Shown here in pieces: positions 28,701 to 36,174 of a stretch of 64,000 nucleotides of DNA. The notes under the pieces were generated by a model. The model made no database searches. It saw only the letters and a program-made list of their open reading frames with translations, and had not been told where the DNA came from. Every line of letters starts with the position of its first letter. Position 1 is the first letter of the stretch. Made by a program: the position numbers and the translations under genes. This DNA is from Candidatus Aquiluna sp. UB-MaderosW2red (GTDB taxonomy: Bacteria; Actinomycetota; Actinomycetes; Actinomycetales; Microbacteriaceae), in assembly GCF_900100865.1 (NCBI RefSeq), contig NZ_LT627734.1, forward strand, positions 1,550,001 to 1,614,000. The letters run 5' to 3'.

Positions 28701-29542
28701 TGCTCGGCTGAGCTGAGTCGCCCATATAGCGGCAACACTTCGGTGTTCGTCTTTAGCGAGCCTGCGGTTAGGTTGCCTTGGATTGCGTCTTGGCAATCTC
28801 TGATCTCAGACTCTCCAGACAAAAACACCAGTACATCACCGTCCTGTTCGGCTTCGAGTTCTTTGAGCGCGGCAACAACCCCGTCAAGGTAGTCAGCCGC
28901 CGTGGTTGCGGCCTCGGGATCGCCATCTTCAGAAGCCTCTCGGGTCACCGGTCGATAGCGAATCTCAATCGGGTAGGTGCGGCCAGAAACCTCGATGATT
29001 GGAGCGTCATTGAAGTGTTTAGAAAAAGAACCCGGGTCAATCGTTGCCGAGGTGATGATTAGCTTTAGGTCAGGGCGTCTTGCTAAGAGCTGCTTTAGAT
29101 AGCCAAGCAAAAAGTCGATGTTCAGGCTTCGCTCGTGAGCCTCGTCGATGATGATGGTGTCGTATTGCTTGAGCATCTTGTCGCGCTGCAAAGCATTAAG
29201 CAAGATGCCATCGGTCATAACTTTGATTTTGGTATCTTTACTGGCCTGATCGGTAAAGCGAACCTGATAGCCCACCAGCCCGCCGAGATTCACGTTTAGC
29301 TCTTCCGAGATCCGCTCAGCAACCGAGCGGGCCGCAATTCTTCTGGGCTGAGTGTGGGCAATGGATAATCTGCCAAGCTCAAGACACATCTTTGGAAGCT
29401 GGGTGGTCTTGCCGGAGCCGGTGGCTCCAGCAATTATTACCACCTGGTTTTGCTTGATCGCCGAAAGGATGTCTTCCCGGCGCTCAGATACCGGAAGATC
29501 AGGCGGGTAGTGGATAACTAGATCGCTCACCCTAAGCCTCAA
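25739..29542 (-). CDS. hrpA: ATP-dependent RNA helicase HrpA
   Basis: 1267 residues, a typical HrpA length. It is a DEAH-box helicase: Walker A GATGSGKTTQ (about 38-47), DEAH (in IIIDEAHERSLN), SATI (motif III), and the C-terminal motifs TNVAETSLTIPN and QRAGRAGRTSPG. The helicase-associated domain and the long DUF3418 C-terminal domain (about 650-1260) follow. HrpA is implicated in RNA processing and translation quality control in the cytoplasm. The start overlaps the Fic gene stop by 11 nt. The 5' end is therefore coupled to the Fic/HTH pair, although this may be accidental. Confidence 0.95.
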   Translation of the reverse strand: MRLRVSDLVIHYPPDLPVSERREDILSAIKQNQVVIIAGATGSGKTTQLPKMCLELGRLSIAHTQPRRIAARSVAERISEELNVNLGGLVGYQVRFTDQASKDTKIKVMTDGILLNALQRDKMLKQYDTIIIDEAHERSLNIDFLLGYLKQLLARRPDLKLIITSATIDPGSFSKHFNDAPIIEVSGRTYPIEIRYRPVTREASEDGDPEAATTAADYLDGVVAALKELEAEQDGDVLVFLSGESEIRDCQDAIQGNLTAGSLKTNTEVLPLYGRLSSAEQHRVFEPSKLAGIRRRVILATNVAETSLTIPNIKYVIDAGTARISRYSPRAKVQRLPIEAVSQASANQRAGRAGRTSPGTVIRLYSQEDYQSRSEFTDPEILRTNLASVILQAANIGLGDITKFPFLQAPDSRGVKDGLGLLRELGAIEESADVVLTQMGKELSRIPIEPRFGRMLLESKRHNLVREVMIIVAGLTIQDPRERPLEKREKADLLHARFIDPTSDFLSLLNLWNHVEDQQAKLSSSAFRRLCKAEFLNYLRVREWQDLVRQLKSVTKELGLNFGGRRVDPNGIHKSLLAGLLSQIGLKQENEKKVFKNGKLQKPKRVQSEYLGSGSKKFVIFPGSALARKPPEALMSAELVETSRLFARMNAAIDPVWAEELAGELCKRNVSEPHWEKKLGAVIGYERVILYGLTLIAKRKVQYSKIDPMFCRELFIRHALVMGEWDSIQPFDKKNRDLLIELEAIAERARAPQLAPGEEDVFRFYNNRIPLDVFSTRSFEGWWKRARVESPELMTMTKSNILEQEILEPSEQDLPKTILVNGQQFLLRYKFEPGAKDDGLSVLVPLPILASLDRAAFEWLVPGMRLELITELIRSLPKSLRKNVVPAKDWAQKALAQMPDNPVGDITSALAKTLQKLSGVAIKAEDFVLASIDQGLRVKYAVLDDNSKELGLSSNLAELQISLATNNRAAVALATQSVTSPIERSAIPGWDFDSLPESVEVSHGGNLVRGFPALVLENTDAVAIRVFSTHSEQLTHHKVAVVQLVVLAISSPHKYIESHLSPQEKLAIAALPYKSLSGFVQDVIRAAAFLELSKINQAGLIFTRAEFEGIRDSVEAKSIELAFEIVKIAARIANALRDANKAISETKDFDFLQVLASEKQHISELLSPRFVSDIGLERLPRLEIYLRTIELRIQKLRQNPQRDNVAQYELSQAISFFELAGGSFSQSGSGPVAQARWLIEEFRVSLFAQSLGTTEPVSLQRIKKLLS

Positions 29543-30131
29543 TCTCGATGTTATGTGGAAATAGTAATTGTCTCAGAGGTCGGTAGTCTCCCAAGTCAGC
29601 CAACTTTAACGCGGCTATGTATTGCTTACGGAATTCTGGGATTGCATCGATTTCTAAGAGGGTCCAAATTGGATCCGGAGCGCCAGATTGCAGGCACAAC
29701 ACCTCTGTGGCCAATCTTGCGAGTCTCCCGTTGCCATTTGGAAAAGGATGGATCTTGACTAGGCCGTGGTGGTAAAAAGTAAGCACATCTTCCTTTGGTA
29801 GGTGGGCGTCAAATTGAGCAGACACTTTCGCCAGTAGGTCGGTGAGCTCGATACGGATGAGTGGAAAACTTGAACCGAGGTTTTTGTCTATCGATCTAAA
29901 ACTTCCGGCCCAACCCCACACCTGCCCAAACATCTCGAGGTGGAGACGCATTAAAAACTTGAGCTGCAGAGGGTCTTTAGGTATTGGCTTCAAGAGCCAA
30001 AACTCGGCCTCAAAAATATTGAGAGCCTCGGAAGTGTCTAGTTCGTGCTGAAACATCAGGTGCTTGAGCTTTAGCCCTTGAATCTCATCGGGGTCTAGGG
30101 GAGTCTGACCATCAGCCGCTTGCCACTTCAA
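29532..30131 (-). CDS. Fic-domain protein, 'mobile mystery protein B' type
   Basis: 199 residues. The Fic motif is KIHPFPNGNGRLARL (about 131-145), matching HxFx(D/E)GNGRxxR except that the acidic position is Asn. Fic proteins usually AMPylate targets; the Asp/Glu normally binds Mg2+, so the change could lower or alter activity. The length, the start TPLDPDEIQGLKLKHL and the pairing with an upstream HTH protein fit the TIGR 'mobile mystery protein B' family, which I know as a pair often found in mobile or variable regions. The start overlaps the HTH gene stop by 4 nt. Its role may be toxin-like. Confidence 0.85.
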   Translation of the reverse strand: MKWQAADGQTPLDPDEIQGLKLKHLMFQHELDTSEALNIFEAEFWLLKPIPKDPLQLKFLMRLHLEMFGQVWGWAGSFRSIDKNLGSSFPLIRIELTDLLAKVSAQFDAHLPKEDVLTFYHHGLVKIHPFPNGNGRLARLATEVLCLQSGAPDPIWTLLEIDAIPEFRKQYIAALKLADLGDYRPLRQLLFPHNIEIEA

Positions 30132-30514
30132 CCCCAGAGCGTCTTCGGATTCTGAAGGAGCCTCGTTCTGACTTTCTCAGTGATGTCTGCAAGCTGAAGG
30201 GCGCTTAGGCTCTGTTGCTCGATTGCCATGGTCACTTGTATTCGCTTTGCGATTTTCTTCGCTAAATCATCCGCCTTAGCCTCAGATATGTCGCGGGCCC
30301 CTGGAATTGGGAGATATTGGATTTGCATCACAAAGCCAAGCTCCTGCGCCACTTCGCGCAGGTTTGAGATACTGGCCGAGCCGGCTACCTCCGAACTTTC
30401 AAGATATCTGATGCTTGACCCGGCCCTATGAAGCCGTTTTGCCAATTGATCAGAGCTCAGGCCTACAGACTTGCGCAACTCTCTGATGGAGGATTTGGCC
30501 GAACTTTGAACCAA
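30128..30514 (-). CDS. XRE-type regulator, 'mobile mystery protein A' type
   Basis: 128 residues from the TTG at 30512-30514, chosen for AAAAGG six bases upstream; the frame continues further but without a ribosome site. Residues about 10-60 are a Cro/C1-type helix-turn-helix: IRELRKSVGLSSDQLAKRLHRAGSSIRYLES, followed by SISNLREVAQELGF. It is predicted to be the antitoxin-like or regulatory partner of the Fic protein downstream. A perfect palindrome overlaps the start region, which fits autoregulation. Confidence 0.85.
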   Translation of the reverse strand: MVQSSAKSSIRELRKSVGLSSDQLAKRLHRAGSSIRYLESSEVAGSASISNLREVAQELGFVMQIQYLPIPGARDISEAKADDLAKKIAKRIQVTMAIEQQSLSALQLADITEKVRTRLLQNPKTLWG

Positions 30515-30521
30515 GAGATTC

Positions 30522-30547
30522 CTTTTGCTAAGTATTCTTAGCAAAAG
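30522..30547. promoter_or_regulatory. Operator palindrome of the mobile mystery A/B pair
   Basis: A perfect 11-bp inverted repeat with a 4-nt spacer: CTTTTGCTAAG-TATT-CTTAGCAAAAG. It begins 8 bp upstream of the TTG start and includes the ribosome binding site, so a bound HTH protein could block both transcription and translation initiation. GATACT just beyond it on the minus strand could be a -10. The palindrome is seen directly; regulation is inferred. Confidence 0.75.
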
Positions 30548-30572
30548 TATCACAGATTTCAGTGTTTGGAGC

Positions 30573-30869
30573 CTAATACCTAGCATCGCGCAGGATCTGC
30601 ACGTCACTCATCCAAGCGCTGCAGGCATAGTGCGGGAAGTAGTTAGTGCTCAAAAGCTCCATAATTTTGGTCGCAATTTCCTCGGTGACAACTGTTTCGA
30701 GCTTAATGTTGCCTCCCTCAAGGTCTCCAGCTCTTTGGTTTCTTGGGCCCAGGCCATTTGCGTGAGTGATTGTGAAACCTTTGGCGCCCTGAGAAATTAC
30801 GTCCTTTGAGAGCCTCTTCTCTAATGCCGCTTCCACCACAATGACAACGAGTTTGCGATTTGTGAGCAT
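30573..30869 (-). CDS. sbtB: PII-like signal protein SbtB
   Basis: 98 residues with the PII-like ferredoxin fold: LVVIVVEAALEKRLSKDVISQGAKGFTITHANG at the N-terminus, a T-loop-like segment (GPRNQRAGDLEGGNIKLETVV), then ATKIMELLSTNYFPHYACSAWMSDV. SbtB binds adenine nucleotides and regulates the bicarbonate transporter SbtA. The C-terminal redox loop (CGPxGC) seen in some cyanobacterial SbtB is absent. The start overlaps the sbtA stop by one base (TGATG), so the two are co-translated. Confidence 0.9.
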   Translation of the reverse strand: MLTNRKLVVIVVEAALEKRLSKDVISQGAKGFTITHANGLGPRNQRAGDLEGGNIKLETVVTEEIATKIMELLSTNYFPHYACSAWMSDVQILRDARY

Positions 30870-31843
30870 CAGAGCCCTGCGCTTTCTAGGAACCTACTAA
30901 GTTCCAACATGATCGGTATTCCCAAGGTGAGATTGAAGGGGAAGGTAATGCCAAGGCTTGCCGTGAGGTAGATTCCGGGGCTTGCCTCAGGAAGCGCCAA
31001 TCGAACTGCGGCCGGAGCCGCAATATAAGAAGCCGAAGCGCTTAGCACGCCAAGCGTGGCGGCTCCTCCAAGACTTAGGCCAGACAGGTGTCCCGTTAGG
31101 ACACCGAGTGTCCCGGCTAAAAGCGGGAAGCCGATTCCGAATATCACTAGACCAAAGCCAGCTGACTTCAGATCCGAAAGTCTTCTCCCCGCAACAATTC
31201 CAAGTTCCAGCAAGAACAGCGTCAGAACTCCGGGGAATAGAACTACGAAAAAATCTTCAATTCTGGCGAAGCCAGTTGACTTGGTGAGAAAACCAATTGC
31301 CAAACCACCAGCCAATAAGAAGATTGACCTGCCGGTGAGGATCTCCCTGAGCGACTCACCCCAGGAGACCTCGCGGCGCAAGCCTCTTGAGGCAAGCATT
31401 AGACCGACGATGATGCCTGGGATTTCTAGTATTGCAAGCAGTGTGGTGAGGTAGCCCTCCACCGAAATCGAAATTGATTCGTAGAAGATGATTGCCGCGG
31501 TGAAGGTAACCAAAGAGGTAGAGCCGTAGTGAGCGGCCAGAGCCCCGCGGTCAATCACCGAAAGCTTTTTCATGAACTTCAAAATGAAAAAGGCCAGCAC
31601 CGGGATTGTTACTCCCAATATAAGAGTCGCCAAAATCGGTATCCCCACCTCGGAGAATTCAGCATTCGATAGCGCCACGCCGCCCTTAATGCCAATTCCC
31701 AGCAGTAAGTAAATCGAAATTGCCTGATAAATCGGCTCGGGAAGGCGCAAATCAGTTTTTACTGCAGCAGCCAAGAGCCCCAGTGCGAATGCCAGTACCG
31801 GAGCGCTGGTTAGGTTTTGAACCGCAACCGAAAGAATATCCAT
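30869..31843 (-). CDS. sbtA: Sodium-dependent bicarbonate transporter SbtA
   Basis: 324 residues, about ten hydrophobic segments. APVLAFALGLLAAAVKTDLRLPEPIYQAISIYLLLGIGIKGG at the N-terminus and LGVLSASASYIAAPAAVRLALPEASPG near the C-terminus are the SbtA (DUF897) signatures. It imports bicarbonate with Na+ across the cytoplasmic membrane. In a heterotroph the likely use is supplying HCO3- to anaplerotic carboxylation, such as PEP carboxykinase or other carboxylases. It is preceded by a winged-helix gene (3-bp gap) and followed by sbtB, forming one operon. Confidence 0.93.
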   Translation of the reverse strand: MDILSVAVQNLTSAPVLAFALGLLAAAVKTDLRLPEPIYQAISIYLLLGIGIKGGVALSNAEFSEVGIPILATLILGVTIPVLAFFILKFMKKLSVIDRGALAAHYGSTSLVTFTAAIIFYESISISVEGYLTTLLAILEIPGIIVGLMLASRGLRREVSWGESLREILTGRSIFLLAGGLAIGFLTKSTGFARIEDFFVVLFPGVLTLFLLELGIVAGRRLSDLKSAGFGLVIFGIGFPLLAGTLGVLTGHLSGLSLGGAATLGVLSASASYIAAPAAVRLALPEASPGIYLTASLGITFPFNLTLGIPIMLELSRFLESAGL

Positions 31844-31846
31844 TTC

Positions 31847-32125
31847 TTAGACCCCTATCGATCCAAGAGAATCGATTAGGTCGCCAATCGATCTGTGCCT
31901 TGAGGTTTCATGCCTTAGCTCAGCCTCACGGTTTATCAGGTAGTGATTTCGGCGGCCTATCTTTTCTTTCCGCAAATACCCGCCCTCGGTTAGATCATTT
32001 AATATGCTCACCGTGTAGCGGGAAGTTACCCCTAAATCCAGCGCAAGCTCCTCGATTTTTGAATCCGGATTCTTATCGAGTAAAAGCATCACGTGCGCAT
32101 GATGCGTTAAAAAAGTCCAACGCAT
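31847..32125 (-). CDS. Winged-helix regulator of the sbtAB operon
   Basis: 92 residues from the ATG at 32125; a TTG two codons upstream is also possible. The sequence KIEELALDLGVTSRYTVSILNDLTEGGYLRKEKIGRRNHYLI (about 25-65) is a MarR/ArsR-like winged helix-turn-helix with a wing of basic residues. No metal-binding cysteines or effector domain are present. The gene ends 3 bp before sbtA and heads the operon, which suggests it controls bicarbonate uptake. Confidence 0.85.
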   Translation of the reverse strand: MRWTFLTHHAHVMLLLDKNPDSKIEELALDLGVTSRYTVSILNDLTEGGYLRKEKIGRRNHYLINREAELRHETSRHRSIGDLIDSLGSIGV

Positions 32126-32261
32126 TACCAAGCCGATTCACCACCCAGGTGCGGCCTGCAAAGCCGCGTATTGTAAAGAAATATAGTTCAGAGAACATTT
32201 GTTCCGCCCTCACCATACCCATAAAAGCCGAAGCCCAGAGGCAACTGCAAATTATTGTTAG

Positions 32262-33668
32262 CTAAGCGCGAAGTGCCTTGGCCATTTCCCTGGTTGCCGC
32301 AACCAACTTATTCATATCTTTTTGGGTGTGAGCCAAAGAGACCAACCACTGCTCGTCCAGCCCCGGAGGGGTCAGGACGCCGCGGTTCACTCCCCAAAGC
32401 CAGGAAAGTTCTGCGACCTCGAAGTCGGTGGCCTTGAAATCGCGGTAATTTCTAACCGGTTCCGGGGACCAAATCACCGCGCCCTTGAGGCCTAAAGCGA
32501 TGGTGTGGGCTGGGAGCTCAAATTCGGCGATGATTTCATCAAGCTGCCTAATGGTTTCGTAGTTGATTGCCTCAGCATCACCAAGTGCTTTCGGTGTGCA
32601 GATTTCGTCTACGGCTTTCATCGCCGCAGACACCAATGGATTCCCGTTATAGGTTCCAAAGTGGGCCATTCGCCCATCTGTGACGGCGTCCATGTATTTT
32701 TTAGTGCCGCCAAATACAGCCACTGGGAACCCGCCGCCAATGCTCTTAGCAAGAGTAACTAGATCCGGCTTCACCCCAGTTCGACCGGCTACTCCAGCAA
32801 TTCCCGCCGTGAGGCCCGATTTCACTTCGTCGAATATTAAAGCAATCTCGTACTTATCGCACAGATCTCGAACCCCCTCGAGGTAGCCCTGATCGGGCAG
32901 GATTATGGAAAGATTCTCCATCACCGGCTCCATCATGAAGCAGGCGATGGTTTTGCCATGATCCATCATGATCTGCTCTAGATAAGCCAAGTCGTTATAA
33001 GGAACCACGTAGACATCGCCGGCTACCACCTCAAATGGCACGTGAGGAGTTGGGGCATTGGCTTCGCCAATCTGCTCTAGCGCTGGCTTCACCGAAACTT
33101 GCAGCGGATCGTAACCGCCGTGATAACCACCCTCAAGCTTGATGACACCCTTTTTTAGAGTCACCGCACGGGCTGTCCTGATGGCATACATGGTGGACTC
33201 GGTGCCAGAGTTGGTGAAACGCAGCATATCTAGGCCGAAGCGCTTTTTGAAGCGTTCGGCCACATCGGTTGCAGTTGGGGAAGGGGTGACAAAAAGCGTG
33301 CCAGTTTTGCGCAGCGCCTTTTTGACGGCACGCACCACCACCGGGTTCAAGTGGCCCACCATCATCGCCCCGAAGCCCATCGACAAATCTAGGAACTTGC
33401 GGCCGTCAACGTCTTTTAGGTAAGCACCTTTGGCGGAGACGATGGAGATTGGGTATGGGTCCCAGTGTTGAAAACTGGATGTCACTCCAAGAGGCAGCGA
33501 CTTGGATGCCACAATGTTTTCTGCCGCAGACTTTGGGGAGCTTGCGCTAAAGCGCTCCCACTCTTGATCAAGAAGCTTTTTAATTCGATCCCGGTCAATG
33601 GGTTTGTGGTGCTTTGGAAGATGTCTAAGACCTGCTGGATCGTTTGTTGTGGCTATTTTGATAGTCAA
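32262..33668 (-). CDS. Class-III aminotransferase, HemL-like paralogue
   Basis: 468 residues. PLP-dependent fold type I: FTNSGTESTMYAIRTAR binds PLP phosphate, LIFDEVKSGLTAG carries the PLP Asp, TLAKSIGGGFPVAVFGG carries the Schiff-base lysine, and GTYNGNPLVSAA is typical of glutamate-1-semialdehyde aminomutase relatives. It differs from hemL (5582-6886) in the N-terminal 50 residues, which are unusually charged (HLPKHHKPIDRDRIKK), and lacks the HemL start block. The real substrate is unknown. A role in tetrapyrroles is unlikely because a full hemL exists. Confidence 0.85.
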   Translation of the reverse strand: MTIKIATTNDPAGLRHLPKHHKPIDRDRIKKLLDQEWERFSASSPKSAAENIVASKSLPLGVTSSFQHWDPYPISIVSAKGAYLKDVDGRKFLDLSMGFGAMMVGHLNPVVVRAVKKALRKTGTLFVTPSPTATDVAERFKKRFGLDMLRFTNSGTESTMYAIRTARAVTLKKGVIKLEGGYHGGYDPLQVSVKPALEQIGEANAPTPHVPFEVVAGDVYVVPYNDLAYLEQIMMDHGKTIACFMMEPVMENLSIILPDQGYLEGVRDLCDKYEIALIFDEVKSGLTAGIAGVAGRTGVKPDLVTLAKSIGGGFPVAVFGGTKKYMDAVTDGRMAHFGTYNGNPLVSAAMKAVDEICTPKALGDAEAINYETIRQLDEIIAEFELPAHTIALGLKGAVIWSPEPVRNYRDFKATDFEVAELSWLWGVNRGVLTPPGLDEQWLVSLAHTQKDMNKLVAATREMAKALRA

Positions 33669-33754
33669 TTGGAGTGCTCCTTCGCGCTCTAATTGTCACC
33701 TAAAGGGCTCTAATTAGCCAATCTAGCCTCAGCGAGTCTTGCGAAGCCCAGAAA

Positions 33755-34249
33755 CTAGTCAGCGAACCTTTCGCCCCATTCGGTGGGCGAGCCGAGCCAC
33801 AACAGGGTCAAAAAGATGATGCTCACCACAACTGCCATTGCGAGAATCAGCAAGAATGGCCGGCCAATAAACCAGCGAAATAAGGAATCAAACCAGCCTT
33901 CATCTTTTGGATCATCGGATTTAGATGTGCGCCATTCGCCCTCAAGCAGTTTCTTTTTCGCCAGACTTCGCTCAAATGGCAGGGTGGCAAAAGGAACAAT
34001 CGCAAGAGCAACTGCGCTGATGGTTCTAGAGGTCTTCCAGCGCTGATTCACCCCGACCAAAGCGGCAATAACGCCGTAACTCAAGAACATCGCGCCGTGA
34101 ATTGAACCCCCGATAGTAACCACTATCGGATCCACACCCACAGCACGAAAAATCAGGCCGGTAATCAAGATGGCCCAGGTAATGACCTCGCCGGTGGCGA
34201 CAAACGTGAATAGCGGTTTAGGCGCGAACCTTGAAATTGTTTCACTCAT
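33755..34249 (-). CDS. DUF3817 membrane protein
   Basis: 164 residues from the ATG at 34249. It has four hydrophobic segments: FTFVATGEVITWAILITGL, VVTIGGSIHGAMFLSYGVIAALVG, ISAVALAIVPFATLPF and a C-terminal one (FLLILAMAVVVSIIFLTLLW). The central part matches the DUF3817 pattern (FxxxAxxEgxS, GxxHGxxf). The C-terminal extension beyond about residue 95 (RTSKSDDPKDEGW plus a final TM) is an addition to the usual domain. Function unknown. It is divergent from the glu operon. Confidence 0.82.
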   Translation of the reverse strand: MSETISRFAPKPLFTFVATGEVITWAILITGLIFRAVGVDPIVVTIGGSIHGAMFLSYGVIAALVGVNQRWKTSRTISAVALAIVPFATLPFERSLAKKKLLEGEWRTSKSDDPKDEGWFDSLFRWFIGRPFLLILAMAVVVSIIFLTLLWLGSPTEWGERFAD

Positions 34250-34320
34250 TATCAAAATCTTAGTAATCGATCCTTGGAATTTTCCTGAACGAAGATTCTG
34301 GGAAATTGGGTCTTAGACCA

Positions 34321-34398
34321 GGGGTCACATTGCGGTAACTATTGGGGTCGATTTTCTAGCGGGTCTATTAAGTGGACTAGATTCAAAAATGTGACCCC
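34321..34398. promoter_or_regulatory. Inverted repeat spanning the gluA promoter and start
   Basis: GGGGTCACATT at 34321-34331 is the exact reverse complement of AATGTGACCCC at 34388-34398, 56 bp apart. The right arm contains the gluA GTG start (34391). The arms could form a stem in RNA or bind a dimer, but the transcript may start at the GTG (TAGATT at 34378-34383 is a fair -10), in which case a DNA-level role is more likely. A third GGGGTC lies between them at about 34344. Confidence 0.4.
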
Positions 34399-35176
34399 AA
34401 TGCTGCCAAACACGACATCCATCACTCAAGTTGAGGTTGGAGAACCGCTAGTTGAAATAAAAAACGTGGATAAATTCTTCGGCGAGCTTCATGTCCTCAA
34501 GGATATCAACGTCACAATCAAGCGCGGTGAAGTGGTAGTGGTGATCGGTCCTTCGGGATCTGGAAAATCAACCCTCTGCCGAGCTATCAACCGATTGGAA
34601 ACTATCGATTCCGGCACCATCACCATTGACGGCGAGTTGCTGCCGCAAGAAGGCAAGGAGTTGGCGGCACTCAGAGCCAAGGTCGGAATGGTCTTTCAGT
34701 CCTTTAATCTCTTCGCCCATAAGACAGTTTTGGAAAACGTCACCCTCGCTCCGACCAAGGTAAAAAAGATGTCCAAGGCCGATGCCAAGGAGCGAGCCTT
34801 GGCATTGCTGGAAAGAGTTGGGGTCAAAGACCAGGCGGATAAGCAACCGGCCCAGCTCTCCGGCGGCCAACAACAAAGAGTCGCCATCGCAAGATCCCTA
34901 GCGATGAGTCCAAAACTTCTTTTACTCGATGAACCAACCAGCGCCCTAGACCCGGAGATGATCAACGAGGTACTCGATGTCATGGTCAAGCTAAGCGATG
35001 AGGGAATGACCATGGTTGTAGTCACCCACGAAATGGGCTTTGCCAAAAAAGCCGCCGATCGAGTTTTGTTTATGGACCAGGGCGAAATAGTCGAAGAGGC
35101 GACTCCCGAAGAGTTTTTCACCAATCCAAAAACCGATCGAGCCAAAGACTTCCTCTCGAAGATTCTGAACCACTAG
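34391..35176 (+). CDS. gluA: Glutamate/polar amino acid ABC transporter, ATP-binding protein
   Basis: 261 residues from GTG 34391; an ATG three codons later (34400) is equally plausible, as no ribosome site precedes either. Walker [10 protein letters not shown] (about 56-64), Q-loop [10 protein letters not shown], signature [15 protein letters not shown] and Walker [16 protein letters not shown] are all intact. [25 protein letters not shown] and the length match GluA of Corynebacterium. It powers glutamate uptake with GluB, GluC and GluD encoded next. First gene of a four-gene operon. Confidence 0.94.
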   Translation: MTPMLPNTTSITQVEVGEPLVEIKNVDKFFGELHVLKDINVTIKRGEVVVVIGPSGSGKSTLCRAINRLETIDSGTITIDGELLPQEGKELAALRAKVGMVFQSFNLFAHKTVLENVTLAPTKVKKMSKADAKERALALLERVGVKDQADKQPAQLSGGQQQRVAIARSLAMSPKLLLLDEPTSALDPEMINEVLDVMVKLSDEGMTMVVVTHEMGFAKKAADRVLFMDQGEIVEEATPEEFFTNPKTDRAKDFLSKILNH

Positions 35177-35253
35177 AGAGACATTTCCCCCACCCGGGGA
35201 AACGAATAAGTGACTCGTAACCTCGGGTCACACGACACAAGGAAAGAGAGAAA

Positions 35254-36132
35254 ATGAAGCGTTCAGCAAAGTTTTCACTATTAGCAACATTTGGTGTTGC
35301 AGCACTAGTTCTATCCGGTTGTGCGGCTAGCACTCCGGCAGAAACAGCCTCGGCTCCTGAAGAAACCGCAACCGAAGCTCCGATGTTCGCAGCTGGCAGC
35401 ACGATGGCCCGCCTGGCTGCTGCCGGAGAAGTCACCATCGGCACCAAGTTCGACCAGCCACTATTTGGACTAGTAGCACCAGATGGAATCCCGGTTGGGT
35501 TCGATGTTGAAATCGCAAAGATGATCGCGGCCGAGCTGGGTATCTCCGAGGGGAACATCAACTGGGTTGAGACCGTTTCTGCAAACCGCGAGCCATTCAT
35601 TGAATCCGGCCAGGTTGACTTTGTGGTTGCCACCTACACCATCAACGATAAGCGCAAAGAGATCATCTCCTTCGCTGGTCCTTATTTCCTAGCCGGTCAG
35701 TCGATCTTGGTTTTGGCAGATAACGACACAATTAAATCCGAAGCAGACCTAGTTGGTCAGCCAGTTTGTTCTGTAACCGGGTCTACTCCTGCTGCGAAGC
35801 TTGAGGAGCTGGGTGCTGTCACTTTCCTAACTGACACCTACAGCAACTGCTTGGAGCCACTGCGCACCGGAGCCGTTGTTGCAGTTTCTACGGACAACGT
35901 GATTCTTGCCGGTCTTGCGTTCCAGAACGAGGGCCAGTTCAAGATTGCGGGAGACGCATTTACTGATGAGCCATACGGCATCGGCGTTCTAAAAGACGAC
36001 ACCGAATTCCGCATGTGGATCAATGACGTGCTAGAGGCAAGCTACCAAGACGGTCGCTACCAAACAGCTTGGGACACCACCGCTGGAGTGCTATTGCCAT
36101 TCCGCGCAGCCCCAATGCCGGACCGCTACTAA
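35254..36132 (+). CDS. gluB: Glutamate-binding lipoprotein of ABC transporter
   Basis: 292 residues. A lipoprotein signal ends at LSGCAAS (Cys22), so it is anchored on the outer membrane face. A Thr/Ala/Glu-rich linker leads to a periplasmic-type type-II solute-binding domain: VTIGTKFDQPLFGLVAPDGIPVGFDVEIAKMIAAELG, then FAGPYFLAGQSILV and YGIGVLKDDTEFRMWINDVL. It captures glutamate or a related acidic amino acid. Strong AAGGAAAGAG upstream of the ATG. The gap after gluA is 77 bp. Confidence 0.94.
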   Translation: MKRSAKFSLLATFGVAALVLSGCAASTPAETASAPEETATEAPMFAAGSTMARLAAAGEVTIGTKFDQPLFGLVAPDGIPVGFDVEIAKMIAAELGISEGNINWVETVSANREPFIESGQVDFVVATYTINDKRKEIISFAGPYFLAGQSILVLADNDTIKSEADLVGQPVCSVTGSTPAAKLEELGAVTFLTDTYSNCLEPLRTGAVVAVSTDNVILAGLAFQNEGQFKIAGDAFTDEPYGIGVLKDDTEFRMWINDVLEASYQDGRYQTAWDTTAGVLLPFRAAPMPDRY

Positions 36133-36174
36133 TTACCAGCTCAAATAAGTAAGTAGAGCCAGAAGGGAGTTGGA

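Noticed and set aside
31720-32265. A 181-codon plus-strand frame opposite the sbtA start and regulator
   Set aside because: Antisense to a clear operon with family signatures; its translation is low-complexity, with many Pro and Arg, and matches nothing.
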